A stretch of 64,000 nucleotides of DNA from Streptomyces sp. NBC_01451 (GTDB taxonomy: Bacteria > Actinomycetota > Actinomycetes > Streptomycetales > Streptomycetaceae). Numbering within the stretch: position 1 is the first letter of the stretch; each line of letters starts with the position of its first letter. Where the stretch lies: the NCBI RefSeq assembly GCF_036227485.1, contig NZ_CP109479.1:3720001-3784000 (forward strand). Reading direction: 5' to 3'. Below the pieces are notes generated by a model. It was not told the origin of the DNA. It did no database searches and worked only from the letters and a program-made list of their open reading frames with translations. The position numbers were made by a program, and so were the translations under genes. Positions 1 through 8,884 of this stretch are shown here, one piece after another.

Positions 1-755
1 AGGTGCAGCAGCAGTTCCTCAGCTCGCTGATGCGCAAGATGGCCTCCAGCGACACCCTGACCAACCCCGCCAAGCTGCTGAAGCTCGCGGAGGCGGCCAC
101 CAAGGCGCTGACCGTGGACACCGGCCTCGGCAAGGTCTCCACGCTCAAGGATGTCGCCCTGGAGCTCAAGAAGGTGCCGACGAAGAACATCACCTTCATG
201 ACCGTCCCGGTGGTGGACAACCCCGCGGAGAAGGTCCGGGCGACGGTCGTCGTCGGTCCGACGGCTCCCGAGGTGTTCAACGCGATCGCGAACGACGTGT
301 CGTTCACGGCCGTCAAGCAGCAGAAGGCGAAGGAGGCGGCTGCCGTCGCCGCCCGCCTCAAGGGCACCAAGTCCGCCGCCTCCGAGGTGCGGGTGCAGAT
401 CCTGAACGGCGGTGCCGCCGCCGGCTCCGCACAGGAGACTCTTAACTACCTGCAGAATGATGAGGGCGTGACGAAGTCCGAGAACGCGGGCAACGCCTCG
501 GCGGAGCTCGCGAAGACGACGCTGGAGTACGCGCCCGACCAGGCCGACCAGGCCCGGCGGCTGGCCGCCATCATGGGGCTGTCCGGTTCGGCCATGAAGC
601 CCGGAAAGAGTGTGACGAACTCCCAGGGGCTGCCCACCATGACGCTGACCCTGGGCAAGGACTTCAAGGGGGCCGGGGTCTCGCTCACCGCGCCGGCGAA
701 GGCACCGACCGTGGAGGGACAGTCCACGGCGAACAAGGTGCAGTGCGCCAGCTGA
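1..755 (+). CDS. LytR-CpsA-Psr family protein, C-terminal part (5' end outside window)
   Basis: About 250 residues are visible and the frame is open to the left edge, so the N-terminus, membrane anchor and most of the LCP domain lie outside the window. The first ~110 residues correspond to the end of the LCP domain. The rest (from about VRVQILNGG) matches the LytR_C domain, a small alpha/beta domain often following LCP in actinobacteria. LCP proteins transfer polyprenyl-linked glycopolymers to peptidoglycan outside the membrane. The end resembles that of the next gene (both finish with an isolated Cys near the C-terminus), which points to tandem duplication. A strong hairpin follows the stop codon. 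Confidence 0.85.
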   Translation, partial: VQQQFLSSLMRKMASSDTLTNPAKLLKLAEAATKALTVDTGLGKVSTLKDVALELKKVPTKNITFMTVPVVDNPAEKVRATVVVGPTAPEVFNAIANDVSFTAVKQQKAKEAAAVAARLKGTKSAASEVRVQILNGGAAAGSAQETLNYLQNDEGVTKSENAGNASAELAKTTLEYAPDQADQARRLAAIMGLSGSAMKPGKSVTNSQGLPTMTLTLGKDFKGAGVSLTAPAKAPTVEGQSTANKVQCAS

Positions 756-815
756 GCACTCCGAATTGATTAATGGGCATCTGCGCCAGATGTTTTTGGT
801 GCGCCGGTTGACCTG

Positions 816-857
816 ACAGGCCTGCCTTGCGTCTCACAGGACGCGAGGCAGGCCTGT
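816..857 (+). terminator. Stem-loop terminator after first LCP gene
   Basis: Arms at 816-832 and 841-857 form a stem of about 17 bp (one G-U pair) around an 8-nt loop. It lies 60 bp past the stop and 34 bp before the next start, so it probably separates the two LCP genes. There is no U-tract, which is usual in Streptomyces. Confidence 0.6.
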
Positions 858-890
858 TCGACGGCGGCGCAAGGGTGGGGAGGCAGGGGA

Positions 891-2564
891 ATGACGCAGA
901 GCAGTGTGCACGGGGAGGGGACGCGACCGGGCGTCCGGCCTGCTCGGGTTCCGGGGCAGAGAGACGGCGCGCACGAGCAGGAGGGCGACTCCGGCGACGG
1001 CGACAGCGGTGTCGGCAGCGGTAGCGGTGGTGGTCCGGCGGGGAGACAGCGGCGGCCCGGCAAGCGCAAGGTGCTGCGCTGGTCGGCGGCGACCCTCTCG
1101 CTGCTGATACTCGCCACCGCCGGGGTCGGATACCTGTACTACGAGCACCTGAACAGCAACATCCAGAAGGGCAAGCGCAGCAGCGGCGACTCGAAGGCGG
1201 AGAAGACCGAGCCGAACGCGGCCGGGCAGACTCCGCTGAACATCCTGCTGATCGGCTCGGACAGCCGCAGTTCCGACGCCAACGTGTCCCTGGGCGGCGG
1301 CAAGGCCAACCGCGACAACCCGCCGCTGGGCGACGTCCAGATGCTGATGCACGTCTCCGCGGACCGCAAGAGCGCGGCCGTCGTGAGCATTCCGCGCGAC
1401 ACCCGGGTCGACATACCGAAGTGCACGGACCCTGACACCGGTGAGCAGTTCGCGGCGACCAACGACATCATCAACACCTCGCTGGCCCGGGGCGGCGCCG
1501 GCTGCACGCTGGCCACCTGGCAGAACCTGACCGGGGTCTACATCGACCACTGGATGACGATCGACTTCGCGGGCGTGGTGAAGATGGCCGACGCCATCGG
1601 TGGCGTCGAGGTCTGCGTGAACCAGAACGTGTGGGACCGCCCGCTGCCCAACGTGTCCGGCGGCTCCGGGCTCAAGCTCACGGCAGGCAAGCACAAGGTC
1701 CAGGGCAAGCAGGCGCTGCAGTGGCTGCGTACCCGGCATGCCTTCTACAGCGACCTGGGGCGTGCCAAGGCCCAGCACATGTACATGAACTCGATGATCC
1801 GCACGCTGAAGTCGCAGAACGTCTTCACGGACGCCCCGCGGCTGACCTCGCTGGCCGAGGCGGCCACCAAGTCCCTGACGGTGTCCGAGGAGTTGGGCAC
1901 GGTCAAGGAGCTGTACGACCTGGGCATGCAGCTCAAGTCGGTGCCGACCGACCGCATCACGATGACGACGATGCCGACCGTCGTGGACCCCCAGAACGCC
2001 AACCACCTGGTGGCGGCCGACGCGGACGCCGAGACGATGTGGACGATGCTCCGCGACGACATCGCCTTCGACGACAAGGGCGGCGCCACCGCGACGAAGG
2101 CTCCGACGGCCGCGGCCTCGGCGACGGCCTCGACGGACCCGGCGGCCGATCCCGGGCAGATCGGTGTGCTCGTGCAGAACGGCACCCGGACGGCCACGCT
2201 CGCCGCGGTCGGCGGCCGGGCGACCGCGATCAGTCAGATCCTGTCGGGCAAGGGCTTCACGAACGCGGCGGCGGACACGTCCGGTTCGCTGTCCGTGGAG
2301 AAGACGGTCGTGCACTACCCGAGCGCCGATCTGGCGGGCGACGCCCAGCTCGTCGCCAAGTCCCTCGGAATCCCGGCGAGTTCGGTGAAGAAGTCGACGG
2401 ACGTCTCCGGTGTGACGGTGACCGTGGGCGCCGACTGGCGTGAGGGCAAGGCGTATCCGAAGCAGACGGCGCCGAAGGCCGGCCAACTGCCCGCCACCGC
2501 GGACAAGGTGGTCGGTTCGGACACCGGCGCATGCATGGAGGTCTACTCGCCCTATCGCTGGTAG
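891..2564 (+). CDS. LytR-CpsA-Psr (LCP) ligase with LytR_C domain
   Basis: 557 aa, expected to attach a cell-wall glycopolymer to peptidoglycan at the outer face of the membrane. The N-terminus is a Gly/Ser/Arg-rich cytoplasmic stretch of about 60 residues, followed by one membrane helix at ~62-84. The LCP domain begins near residue 115 (LNILLIGSDSR) with the pyrophosphate-binding Arg-Asp pair at 169-170 (SIPRDTR) and a late LRTRH motif. A LytR_C domain follows at ~425-520. The ATG is preceded by a G-rich purine stretch that can serve as ribosome binding site. The stop is followed at once by a strong hairpin. It is the second of four LCP paralogues here; which polymer it handles cannot be told. 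Confidence 0.92.
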   Translation: MTQSSVHGEGTRPGVRPARVPGQRDGAHEQEGDSGDGDSGVGSGSGGGPAGRQRRPGKRKVLRWSAATLSLLILATAGVGYLYYEHLNSNIQKGKRSSGDSKAEKTEPNAAGQTPLNILLIGSDSRSSDANVSLGGGKANRDNPPLGDVQMLMHVSADRKSAAVVSIPRDTRVDIPKCTDPDTGEQFAATNDIINTSLARGGAGCTLATWQNLTGVYIDHWMTIDFAGVVKMADAIGGVEVCVNQNVWDRPLPNVSGGSGLKLTAGKHKVQGKQALQWLRTRHAFYSDLGRAKAQHMYMNSMIRTLKSQNVFTDAPRLTSLAEAATKSLTVSEELGTVKELYDLGMQLKSVPTDRITMTTMPTVVDPQNANHLVAADADAETMWTMLRDDIAFDDKGGATATKAPTAAASATASTDPAADPGQIGVLVQNGTRTATLAAVGGRATAISQILSGKGFTNAAADTSGSLSVEKTVVHYPSADLAGDAQLVAKSLGIPASSVKKSTDVSGVTVTVGADWREGKAYPKQTAPKAGQLPATADKVVGSDTGACMEVYSPYRW

Positions 2565-2600
2565 ACGGCGACAGGGGCTGCGACAGCGGTTGCGGGGAAA

Positions 2601-2645
2601 CGAGTCGGGGCCTGCCGTCAGTGACTGACGGCAGGCCCCGACTCG
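2601..2645. terminator. Bidirectional terminator hairpin
   Basis: A perfect 21-bp inverted repeat (2601-2621 and 2625-2645) with a 3-nt loop lies between the stops of the convergent LCP and glycosyltransferase genes. It should terminate transcription from both sides. Confidence 0.85.
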
Positions 2646-2652
2646 TATGTGT

Positions 2653-3702
2653 TCAGGCCGCGTTGGCGCCGTCCAGCACGGCCGGGCGACGGGCCGCGAT
2701 CACCTTGCGGGCAAGCGACTTCGGGCTTGTCAGGAAGCCCCAGCCCCAGCACATGTGCATGGTGGCGAGGGCTACGGGGATCTGCAGCCGGGCCTTCAGG
2801 GAGAGTCCCTTGCCGGCCGGGACCGAGCCTGCCACGATCGCCGCGAGGTAGCCGCCGGGCACCAGAAGCGCCCACGGCGTCAGTGCGGCGCCCAGCACCA
2901 CGCCCGCCGCTATCGCGACCACGGCGGTGGGCGGGGCGAGGTAGCGCAGGTTGATGGAACCCTCGTGGTAGCGGGCCACGACGTGGCGCCAGCGGCCGTA
3001 GTCCTTGTACTGCTTGGCCAGCGCGCGCACGGAGGGCCTCGGCCGGTACGACACCCGCAGTTCGGGCGAGAACCAGATGAGGCCGCCCGCCTCCCGGATC
3101 CGGAAGTTCAGCTCCCAGTCCTGGGCGCGGATGAACTCCACGTTGTAGCCGCCCTGTTGCTCCAGGGCCGCGCGCCGGAAGACACCCAGGTACACGGTCT
3201 CGGCGGGGCCGGCCGTGCCTCCCGTGTGGAAGGCGGCGTTGCCGACCCCGATCTTCGAGGTCATCGCGGCGGCCACCGCGTGCTCCCAGGCGTTCTCGCC
3301 CTCGGCGTGCATGATCCCGCCGACGTTCTGCGCGCCGGTCTCGTCGAGGAGACGTACGGCGGTCGAGATGTAGTCGGGCGAGAGCATGCCGTGCCCGTCG
3401 ACGCGTACGACGACGGGGTGGCGGGAGGCCTTGATCGCGGCGTTCAGCGCGGCGGGCGTGCGGCCGGTCGGGTTGGGGACCGTGTGGACGCGTTTGCTCG
3501 TACCGGCCGTTTCGCGTACGAGCTCGGCGGCGATCTCGTCCGTGCGGTCCGTGGACGGACCGAGGGCGATGACGACCTCCATCTCGCCCGCGTACTCCTG
3601 GGCGAGGATCGCTTGGACGGCTCCGCGCAGATGCCGCTCCTCGTTGAGGACGGGCATGATCACGGACACGGCGGGCAGCTGCACGTCGGGCTTGGCGTTC
3701 AT
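2653..3702 (-). CDS. Family 2 glycosyltransferase, membrane-associated
   Basis: 349 aa. The N-terminal GT-A fold starts with VSVIMPVLNEE and includes VVVRVDGHG, where Asp-Gly-His occupies the DxD metal site, and later AQDWELNFRIREAGG, the usual acidic acceptor-side motif. Two hydrophobic segments near residues 250-290 (AVVAIAAGVVLGAAL and following) suggest membrane association. It should transfer a sugar from a nucleotide donor to a lipid or polymer acceptor. Its setting among LCP ligases and a nucleotide-sugar dehydrogenase fits extracellular glycopolymer synthesis. It is divergent from the LCP gene at 3854 with 151 bp between starts. Donor and acceptor are unknown. Confidence 0.88.
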   Translation of the reverse strand: MNAKPDVQLPAVSVIMPVLNEERHLRGAVQAILAQEYAGEMEVVIALGPSTDRTDEIAAELVRETAGTSKRVHTVPNPTGRTPAALNAAIKASRHPVVVRVDGHGMLSPDYISTAVRLLDETGAQNVGGIMHAEGENAWEHAVAAAMTSKIGVGNAAFHTGGTAGPAETVYLGVFRRAALEQQGGYNVEFIRAQDWELNFRIREAGGLIWFSPELRVSYRPRPSVRALAKQYKDYGRWRHVVARYHEGSINLRYLAPPTAVVAIAAGVVLGAALTPWALLVPGGYLAAIVAGSVPAGKGLSLKARLQIPVALATMHMCWGWGFLTSPKSLARKVIAARRPAVLDGANAA

Positions 3703-3853
3703 AGGGGGCTCACGTTACCGCGAACGGGGGACACCGACGCGCGCCGCCCGCTCCCTGACCCGGGCCGCAGATCGTATGGGCCTACGGTGCTCACGGATCC
3801 CACGTTCGGCCCACTCCCCCTCCCCCGGCCTGCCTTCGCGGAGGTGTTCCCCC

Positions 3854-5329
3854 ATGCCCGCGTCCCCCGCATCCCCCCACTCCCCCGGTTCCCCGCAGCG
3901 CCGGCCACGGCCGTCGTCAGGGCGTCCGCGTCCCCCCGTACGGCGTAAGAAGCCCTGTTGGGCCATGCGGGCGGTGACGACGCTGTCCGTCGTGGTGCTC
4001 GCCGCGGCCGGGATCGGGCACGCGGTGGTCACCAGCCTCGACGCCGACATCGCCCGCGTCGACCCCTTCAAGGACATGAAGAACCGTCCGCGGGCCGGTC
4101 ACGGCATGAACGTGCTGCTGGTCGGCACGGACAGCCGGGAGAAGATCAGCGAGGCCGAGCGGCGCAAGTACCGGCTCGGCGGGGCTCCCTGCCACTGCAC
4201 CGACACGATGATGATCGTGCACATCTCGGAGGACCGGGAGCGCGCGAGTGTGGTCAGCCTGCCGCGCGACTCGTACGCGGTGACGCCCCCGCACACCGAC
4301 CGGACCACCGGGCACCGGCACGGCGGCCACGTCATCAAGCTGAACGCGGCGTACGCGGAAGGCGGTCCGAACCTCACCGTGCGGACGGTGGAGCACATGA
4401 CGCACGTGAAGATCGACCACTACCTGGAGATCGACTTCACCAGCTTCATGAAGACGGTCGATGTGCTGGGCGGGGTCGAGATCTGCACGCCGAAGCCGCT
4501 GAAGGACTCGTACACCGGGCTCGACCTGACGGCCGGAGCGCATGAGCTCAACGGCGGGGAGGCCTTGCAGTACGTGCGCTCACGGCATGCCGACGGGTCC
4601 TCCGACCTGGGGCGGATGCAGCGCCAGCAACGCTTCATGGGATCGCTGATCGCACAGTCCACGTCGTCGGGGGTGCTGCTGAACCCGATGAAGTTCCGGG
4701 ACATCACCCGGGCGGTGCTCGGGTCGGTGCGCGCGGACAAGGAGTTCGGTACGGGTGAGCTGCTGGACCTCGGGCGGGCCATGCGGAACTTCTCCCCGTC
4801 GTCGTCCGAGTTCACGACCGTGCCGATCGGGCGGATGGGGTACGCCGTCAAGGGCATCGGTTCGACGTTGAAGTGGGACGACGCGAAGGCCGGGCGGCTG
4901 TTCCGGGCGCTGCGGGAGGACGAGCCGCTGGCGGTACGGAAGGGCGGTCGCGGCGGTCGGAGCGGGGCGCCGGTGCGGGTGGAGGTGGCGCCGCAGCAGA
5001 TCCGTGTGCAGGTCGAGAACGGGACGCGCACGGTGGGCCTGGGGCGCAAGGTGGACCGGGCGCTGGCCGCGACGGGGTTCCGGACGACCCGGGTGCCGGT
5101 GAACGCGCGGGAGCGCGGGGCGAGGGTACGGACGGTGATCGCGTACGACCCCCGGTGGGATCGTTCGGCGAGGTCGCTGGCGGCGGCGTTGCCGGGGAGT
5201 TCGCTGCGGGTGGTGCGGGGGCAGGGAGCGGTGCTGAAGGTGACTGTCGGGACGGACTATCAGGGCGTGCGGAAGGTCCGGGTCGGGGAGTTCGGGGTGA
5301 CCACGGGGGACGAGGTGGGGTGTCGGTGA
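3854..5329 (+). CDS. LytR-CpsA-Psr (LCP) ligase with LytR_C domain
   Basis: 491 aa. The frame is open further upstream, but the ATG at 3854 is preceded by GGAGG at good spacing and is followed by a proline/serine-rich cytoplasmic stretch and a membrane helix at ~38-60. The LCP domain starts with MNVLLVGTDSR, has SLPRDSY at the Arg-Asp site and VRSRHADGSSDLGR near its end. The C-terminal ~100 residues (RVQVENGTRTVGLG onward) form a LytR_C domain. It belongs to the LCP set and should act outside the membrane on lipid-linked polymer. A CHC cluster after the first LCP motif (GGAPCHCTDT) is unusual among the four paralogues. Confidence 0.9.
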   Translation: MPASPASPHSPGSPQRRPRPSSGRPRPPVRRKKPCWAMRAVTTLSVVVLAAAGIGHAVVTSLDADIARVDPFKDMKNRPRAGHGMNVLLVGTDSREKISEAERRKYRLGGAPCHCTDTMMIVHISEDRERASVVSLPRDSYAVTPPHTDRTTGHRHGGHVIKLNAAYAEGGPNLTVRTVEHMTHVKIDHYLEIDFTSFMKTVDVLGGVEICTPKPLKDSYTGLDLTAGAHELNGGEALQYVRSRHADGSSDLGRMQRQQRFMGSLIAQSTSSGVLLNPMKFRDITRAVLGSVRADKEFGTGELLDLGRAMRNFSPSSSEFTTVPIGRMGYAVKGIGSTLKWDDAKAGRLFRALREDEPLAVRKGGRGGRSGAPVRVEVAPQQIRVQVENGTRTVGLGRKVDRALAATGFRTTRVPVNARERGARVRTVIAYDPRWDRSARSLAAALPGSSLRVVRGQGAVLKVTVGTDYQGVRKVRVGEFGVTTGDEVGCR

Positions 5330-5400
5330 GTCTGCGAGGCCGGTGCGGCCGGTGAGGTCCGGGCCGGGTTTCCACCCGCCCACCCGTTTCCGCTCCGTGA

Positions 5401-5949
5401 TCAGTCGTCCAGGCCCTCCGCCGCTCTCCGTTCCCTCAGCTCCATGATCGCCCGCCGCCGCGCCAGCCGGTGCGTGCGGCGGATCTGGGCCTCCTGGTAG
5501 CGGCGTTCGTCGCGTTCCGTCTCCGGGAGGACCGGCGGGACGCGGCGCGGCTTGCCCTCGGCGTCGACCGCCGCGAAGACCAGGTACGCCGAGCCGACCT
5601 GTGTCGCCGGCGTCGACTCGTTCCAGCGCTCGGCGAGGACCCGTACGCCGACCTCCATCGAGGTCCGGCCGGTCCAGTTGACCTGGGCTTTCACATGGAC
5701 GAGGTCACCCACCCGCACCGGCTCCAGGAACGCCATCTCGTCCATCGACGCCGTGACGGCGGGCCCGCCGCTGTGCCGGCCGGCCACGGCGCCCGCCGCG
5801 TCGTCGACCAGTTTCATGATCACACCGCCGTGCACCGTACCCAGGAGGTTGGTGTCGGCGTTCGTCATGATGTGGCTGAGGGTGGTCCGGGAGGCGGAGG
5901 TCGGCTTGCCCGGGGGCGCCGCTTGTGGCCCGGTGGCCTGGTCTGTCAT
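5401..5949 (-). CDS. Hotdog-fold acyl-CoA thioesterase
   Basis: 182 aa, hydrolysing acyl-CoA to free acid and CoA in the cytoplasm. The cytosolic acyl-CoA thioesterase signature is clear: NLLGTVHGGVIMKLVDDAAG carries the active-site loop, followed by FLEPVRVGDLVHVKAQV. The C-terminal ~60 residues form a charged Arg/Glu-rich helix. The start chosen is the ATG just before DQATGP; the longer open frame upstream has no homologous look. It is convergent with the LCP gene on the left and divergent from the LCP gene at 6069. The preferred acyl chain cannot be read from sequence. Confidence 0.88.
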   Translation of the reverse strand: MTDQATGPQAAPPGKPTSASRTTLSHIMTNADTNLLGTVHGGVIMKLVDDAAGAVAGRHSGGPAVTASMDEMAFLEPVRVGDLVHVKAQVNWTGRTSMEVGVRVLAERWNESTPATQVGSAYLVFAAVDAEGKPRRVPPVLPETERDERRYQEAQIRRTHRLARRRAIMELRERRAAEGLDD

Positions 5950-6068
5950 GGCGTCCACCCTATGCGGGACGTACACCTGGGCGATTTGTGTCAGCTTGGC
6001 AACAGGCCTGTTCCTAAATTCCTGCGACCCTTGTATCGGGCACAGCCCGGCACTGCACACTGGTCCGC

Positions 6069-7391
6069 ATGAACGATTGGCCCGACGCGTGGTCCGACGA
6101 CAACCGCAACAACCGCTACGGACGCGGCAGCGCGAACGCACAGCCCGAGGGTGCGCGCGTGATGCGGCAGGTCCAGCGCGGCCAGGGTGGCCCGGGCGGC
6201 CAGAACCCGGCCGCCCCGCCGTACGGCGGCGGGGTGCCGCAGCAGCAGCCGTACGCCGGTGACCAGGGCCAGGACCCCTACGGCAACGGCTACGACAGCG
6301 GGTACAACACCGGCCAGGTCTACGGCGGCGCACCGCACGCCGGCGGCCAGGGCGGCGGGCCGGGCGGGCCCGGCGCCATGGGGAGCGGCGGTCACGGCCC
6401 CCGCTCCGCCCCGAACTGGCGCAAGCGGATCAAGTGGACCGCGATCACGGTGGTCACACTCCTCGTCGTGGTGTCCGTCGGCACGTACTTCTGGGCCGAC
6501 GGGAAACTGAACCGCCAGGTCGACCTGTCGAAGGTCATCGACCGGCCGGACGAGGGCAAGGGCACCAACTATCTGATCGTCGGCTCCGACAGCCGTGAGG
6601 GCATGTCGGGCGAGGAGAAGAAGGCGCTCCACACCGGGTCCGCCGAGGGCAAGCGCACCGACTCGATGATGATCCTGCACACCGGCGACAACGGCCCGAC
6701 GCTCATCTCCCTCCCCCGTGACTCGGACGTGGAGATCCCGACGTTCGTGGGCTCCGAGTCCGGCAAGACCTACAAGGGCACCGGCAAGCACACGAAGCTG
6801 AACGCGGCGTACGCGACGGACGGGCCCGAACTGCTCGTCCGTACCGTCGAGTTCAACACCGGACTGCGCATCGACCACTATGTGGAGATCGGCTTCGCCG
6901 GCTTCGCGAACATCGTGGACGCGGTCGGCGGCGTGGAGCTGACCATCCCCAAGGGCGGGATGAAGGACACGAAGTCCGGCGCCAACTTCTCGGCGGGCAA
7001 GCAGACCCTCAACGGCGAGCAGGCCCTGGCCTTCGTCCGTACCCGGTACGCCCTCGCGGGCAGCGACCTCGACCGTACGAAGAACCAGCAGAAGTTCCTC
7101 GCGGCGCTGGCGAGCCAGACCGCGACGCCGGGCACGATCCTCAACCCCTTCAAGCTGTACCCGACGATGAGCGCGGGCCTCGACACCCTGATCGTCGACA
7201 AGGACATGGGCCTGTTCGACCTGGCCGACATGTTCTGGGCGATGAAAGGCGTCACGGGCGGCGACGGCAAGTCGATGAACATGCCGATCTCGGGCTCGAC
7301 CGGCGGCAACCTCGTCTGGGACAAGACGAAGGTGAAGACGCTGGTGAACGAGCTGAAGAACGACGACAAGGTCACCGTCACCGGCAACTGA
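6069..7391 (+). CDS. LytR-CpsA-Psr (LCP) ligase without LytR_C
   Basis: 440 aa. Residues 1-120 are a disordered cytoplasmic tail rich in Gly, Gln, Pro and Tyr, then comes a membrane helix at ~122-142. The LCP domain opens with TNYLIVGSDSREG, has SLPRDSDVEIP at the phosphate-binding site and FVRTRYALAGSDLDR near the end. The protein stops after the LCP domain, unlike the other three paralogues here, so it lacks LytR_C. There is no clear ribosome binding site before the ATG, and the transcript may be leaderless or start very near. It should ligate glycopolymers to peptidoglycan. A strong terminator follows. Confidence 0.9.
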   Translation: MNDWPDAWSDDNRNNRYGRGSANAQPEGARVMRQVQRGQGGPGGQNPAAPPYGGGVPQQQPYAGDQGQDPYGNGYDSGYNTGQVYGGAPHAGGQGGGPGGPGAMGSGGHGPRSAPNWRKRIKWTAITVVTLLVVVSVGTYFWADGKLNRQVDLSKVIDRPDEGKGTNYLIVGSDSREGMSGEEKKALHTGSAEGKRTDSMMILHTGDNGPTLISLPRDSDVEIPTFVGSESGKTYKGTGKHTKLNAAYATDGPELLVRTVEFNTGLRIDHYVEIGFAGFANIVDAVGGVELTIPKGGMKDTKSGANFSAGKQTLNGEQALAFVRTRYALAGSDLDRTKNQQKFLAALASQTATPGTILNPFKLYPTMSAGLDTLIVDKDMGLFDLADMFWAMKGVTGGDGKSMNMPISGSTGGNLVWDKTKVKTLVNELKNDDKVTVTGN

Positions 7392-7420
7392 GCACAGCGG
7401 CCGGTCCGCCCCGCGAAACC

Positions 7421-7456
7421 GTTCGCCCCTGCCCGATGGACCGGGCAGGGGCGAAC
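7421..7456. terminator. Hairpin terminator between convergent genes
   Basis: A 15-bp perfect stem (7421-7435 / 7442-7456) with a 6-nt loop lies between the LCP stop and the acyl-CoA dehydrogenase stop. Confidence 0.8.
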
Positions 7457-7477
7457 GGGCGTTTCCGGCGCGCCGGG

Positions 7478-8650
7478 TTACGGCAGGTTGCGGGCCATCA
7501 CGATCCGCTGGACCTGGTTGGTGCCCTCGTAGATCTGGGTGATCTTCGCGTCGCGCATCATCCGCTCCACCGGGTAGTCGCGGGTGTAGCCGTAGCCGCC
7601 GAGGAGCTGGACCGCGTCCGTGGTGACCTCCATGGCCACGTCCGACGCGAAGCACTTCGCCGCCGCGCCCTGGAAGGTGAGGCCTCTTTCTCCACCTCCG
7701 GCGGCGACGCGCTCCGACTTCGCCGCCGCCGCGTACGTCAGCTGCCGGGCCGCCTCGATCTTCATGGCCATGTCGGCGAGCATGAACTGGATGCCCTGGA
7801 AGTCGGCGATCGGCTTGCCGAACTGCTTGCGCTCCTTGACGTACCCCTTGGCGTAGTCGAGGGCGCCCTGCGCGATGCCCAGGGCCTGCGCGGCGATCGT
7901 GATGCGGGTGTGGTCCAGCGTCTTCATCGCGGTGGCGAAGCCGGTGCCCTCGTCGCCGATCATGCGGTCGGCCGGGATGCGGACGTTGTCGAGGTAGACC
8001 TCGCGGGTCGGGCTGCCCTTGATGCCGAGCTTCTTCTCCGGGGCGCCGAAGGAGACGCCCTCGTCGGACTTCTCGACCACGAAGGCCGAAATGCCCTTGC
8101 TGCGCTTCGTCGGGTCGGTCACGGCCATCACCGTGTAGTACTCGGACTCGCCCGCGTTGGTGATCCAGCGCTTCACGCCGTTGAGGACGTAGAAGTCGCC
8201 GTCGCGGACCGCCCTCGTCTTCATGCCGGCCGCGTCGGAGCCGGCGTCGGGCTCCGAGAGGCAGTACGAGAACATGCCCTCGCCCTTGGCGAGCGGTGTC
8301 ATGTACCTCTTCTTCAGCTCCTCCGAGCCGGAGAGGATCACGGGCAGGGAGCCGAGCTTGTTCACCGCCGGGATCAGGGACGAGGAGGCGCACACCCGCG
8401 CGACCTCCTCGATCACGATCACGGTCGCCAGCGCGTCCGCGCCCGCGCCGCCGTACGACTCCGGTACGTGCACCGCGTGCAGGTCGTTGGCCACCAGCGC
8501 GTCATGGGCCTCCTGGGGGAAGCGGGCTTCCTCGTCCACCGCCGCGGCGTAGGGCAAGATCTTCGCCTCGGCCAGGGAGCGGATCGCGTCACGGAGCATG
8601 TCGTGCTCCTCGGACGGGCGGTACAGGTCGAAATCAGCCGATCCGGCCAA
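7478..8650 (-). CDS. Acyl-CoA dehydrogenase
   Basis: 390 aa, full family length. It should oxidise acyl-CoA to trans-2-enoyl-CoA with FAD, passing electrons to ETF. The N-terminal helical domain is followed by the FAD/substrate motif YCLSEPDAGSDAAG and RWITNAG, and the C-terminal helical domain has KERKQFGKPIADFQ, QLLGGYGYTRDYPVERMMRDAK and QIYEGTNQVQR. The motif QIYEGT supplies the catalytic Glu of the short/medium-chain type. The frame begins at a TTG preceded by GGAG about 9 nt away; the next Met (in EEHDM) would cut into the domain, so TTG is preferred. It is divergent from the UDP-sugar dehydrogenase gene. Chain-length preference is unknown. Confidence 0.93.
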   Translation of the reverse strand: MAGSADFDLYRPSEEHDMLRDAIRSLAEAKILPYAAAVDEEARFPQEAHDALVANDLHAVHVPESYGGAGADALATVIVIEEVARVCASSSLIPAVNKLGSLPVILSGSEELKKRYMTPLAKGEGMFSYCLSEPDAGSDAAGMKTRAVRDGDFYVLNGVKRWITNAGESEYYTVMAVTDPTKRSKGISAFVVEKSDEGVSFGAPEKKLGIKGSPTREVYLDNVRIPADRMIGDEGTGFATAMKTLDHTRITIAAQALGIAQGALDYAKGYVKERKQFGKPIADFQGIQFMLADMAMKIEAARQLTYAAAAKSERVAAGGGERGLTFQGAAAKCFASDVAMEVTTDAVQLLGGYGYTRDYPVERMMRDAKITQIYEGTNQVQRIVMARNLP

Positions 8651-8686
8651 GGTCTCTCACGCTCCAAAGACGCTGTATGACTGACG

Positions 8687-8701
8687 CTAACTACCGTTAA
8701 G
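8687..8701. promoter_or_regulatory. Imperfect inverted repeat upstream of acyl-CoA dehydrogenase
   Basis: CTAACTACCGTTAAG forms an imperfect inverted repeat in an AT-rich part of the 234-bp divergent intergenic region, about 40 bp upstream of the TTG start. Fatty-acid degradation genes in actinobacteria are often controlled by TetR-type repressors at such sites. Assignment is inference only. Confidence 0.3.
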
Positions 8702-8884
8702 TAACCCAGTAGGTAATCCAAATTTTAAGGGCCTGCCAACCCGAGTGATACGTGAGCTTGGCGACAGGGTGGATTCCGGGTGGGATTCTGCCCGGTGAAG
8801 GGCCACGACAGCCCTCGGCAGGCCCGCGACTATGCTCGCCATCGCACGCACGACCGCCCCCACGCCACACCTCCAGGAGCACCC

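Noticed and set aside
5991..8393. 800-codon minus-strand open frame
   Set aside because: It is antisense to the LCP gene and in a shadow frame of the acyl-CoA dehydrogenase; the product is Arg/Gly/His-rich without domains, typical of GC-rich shadow frames.
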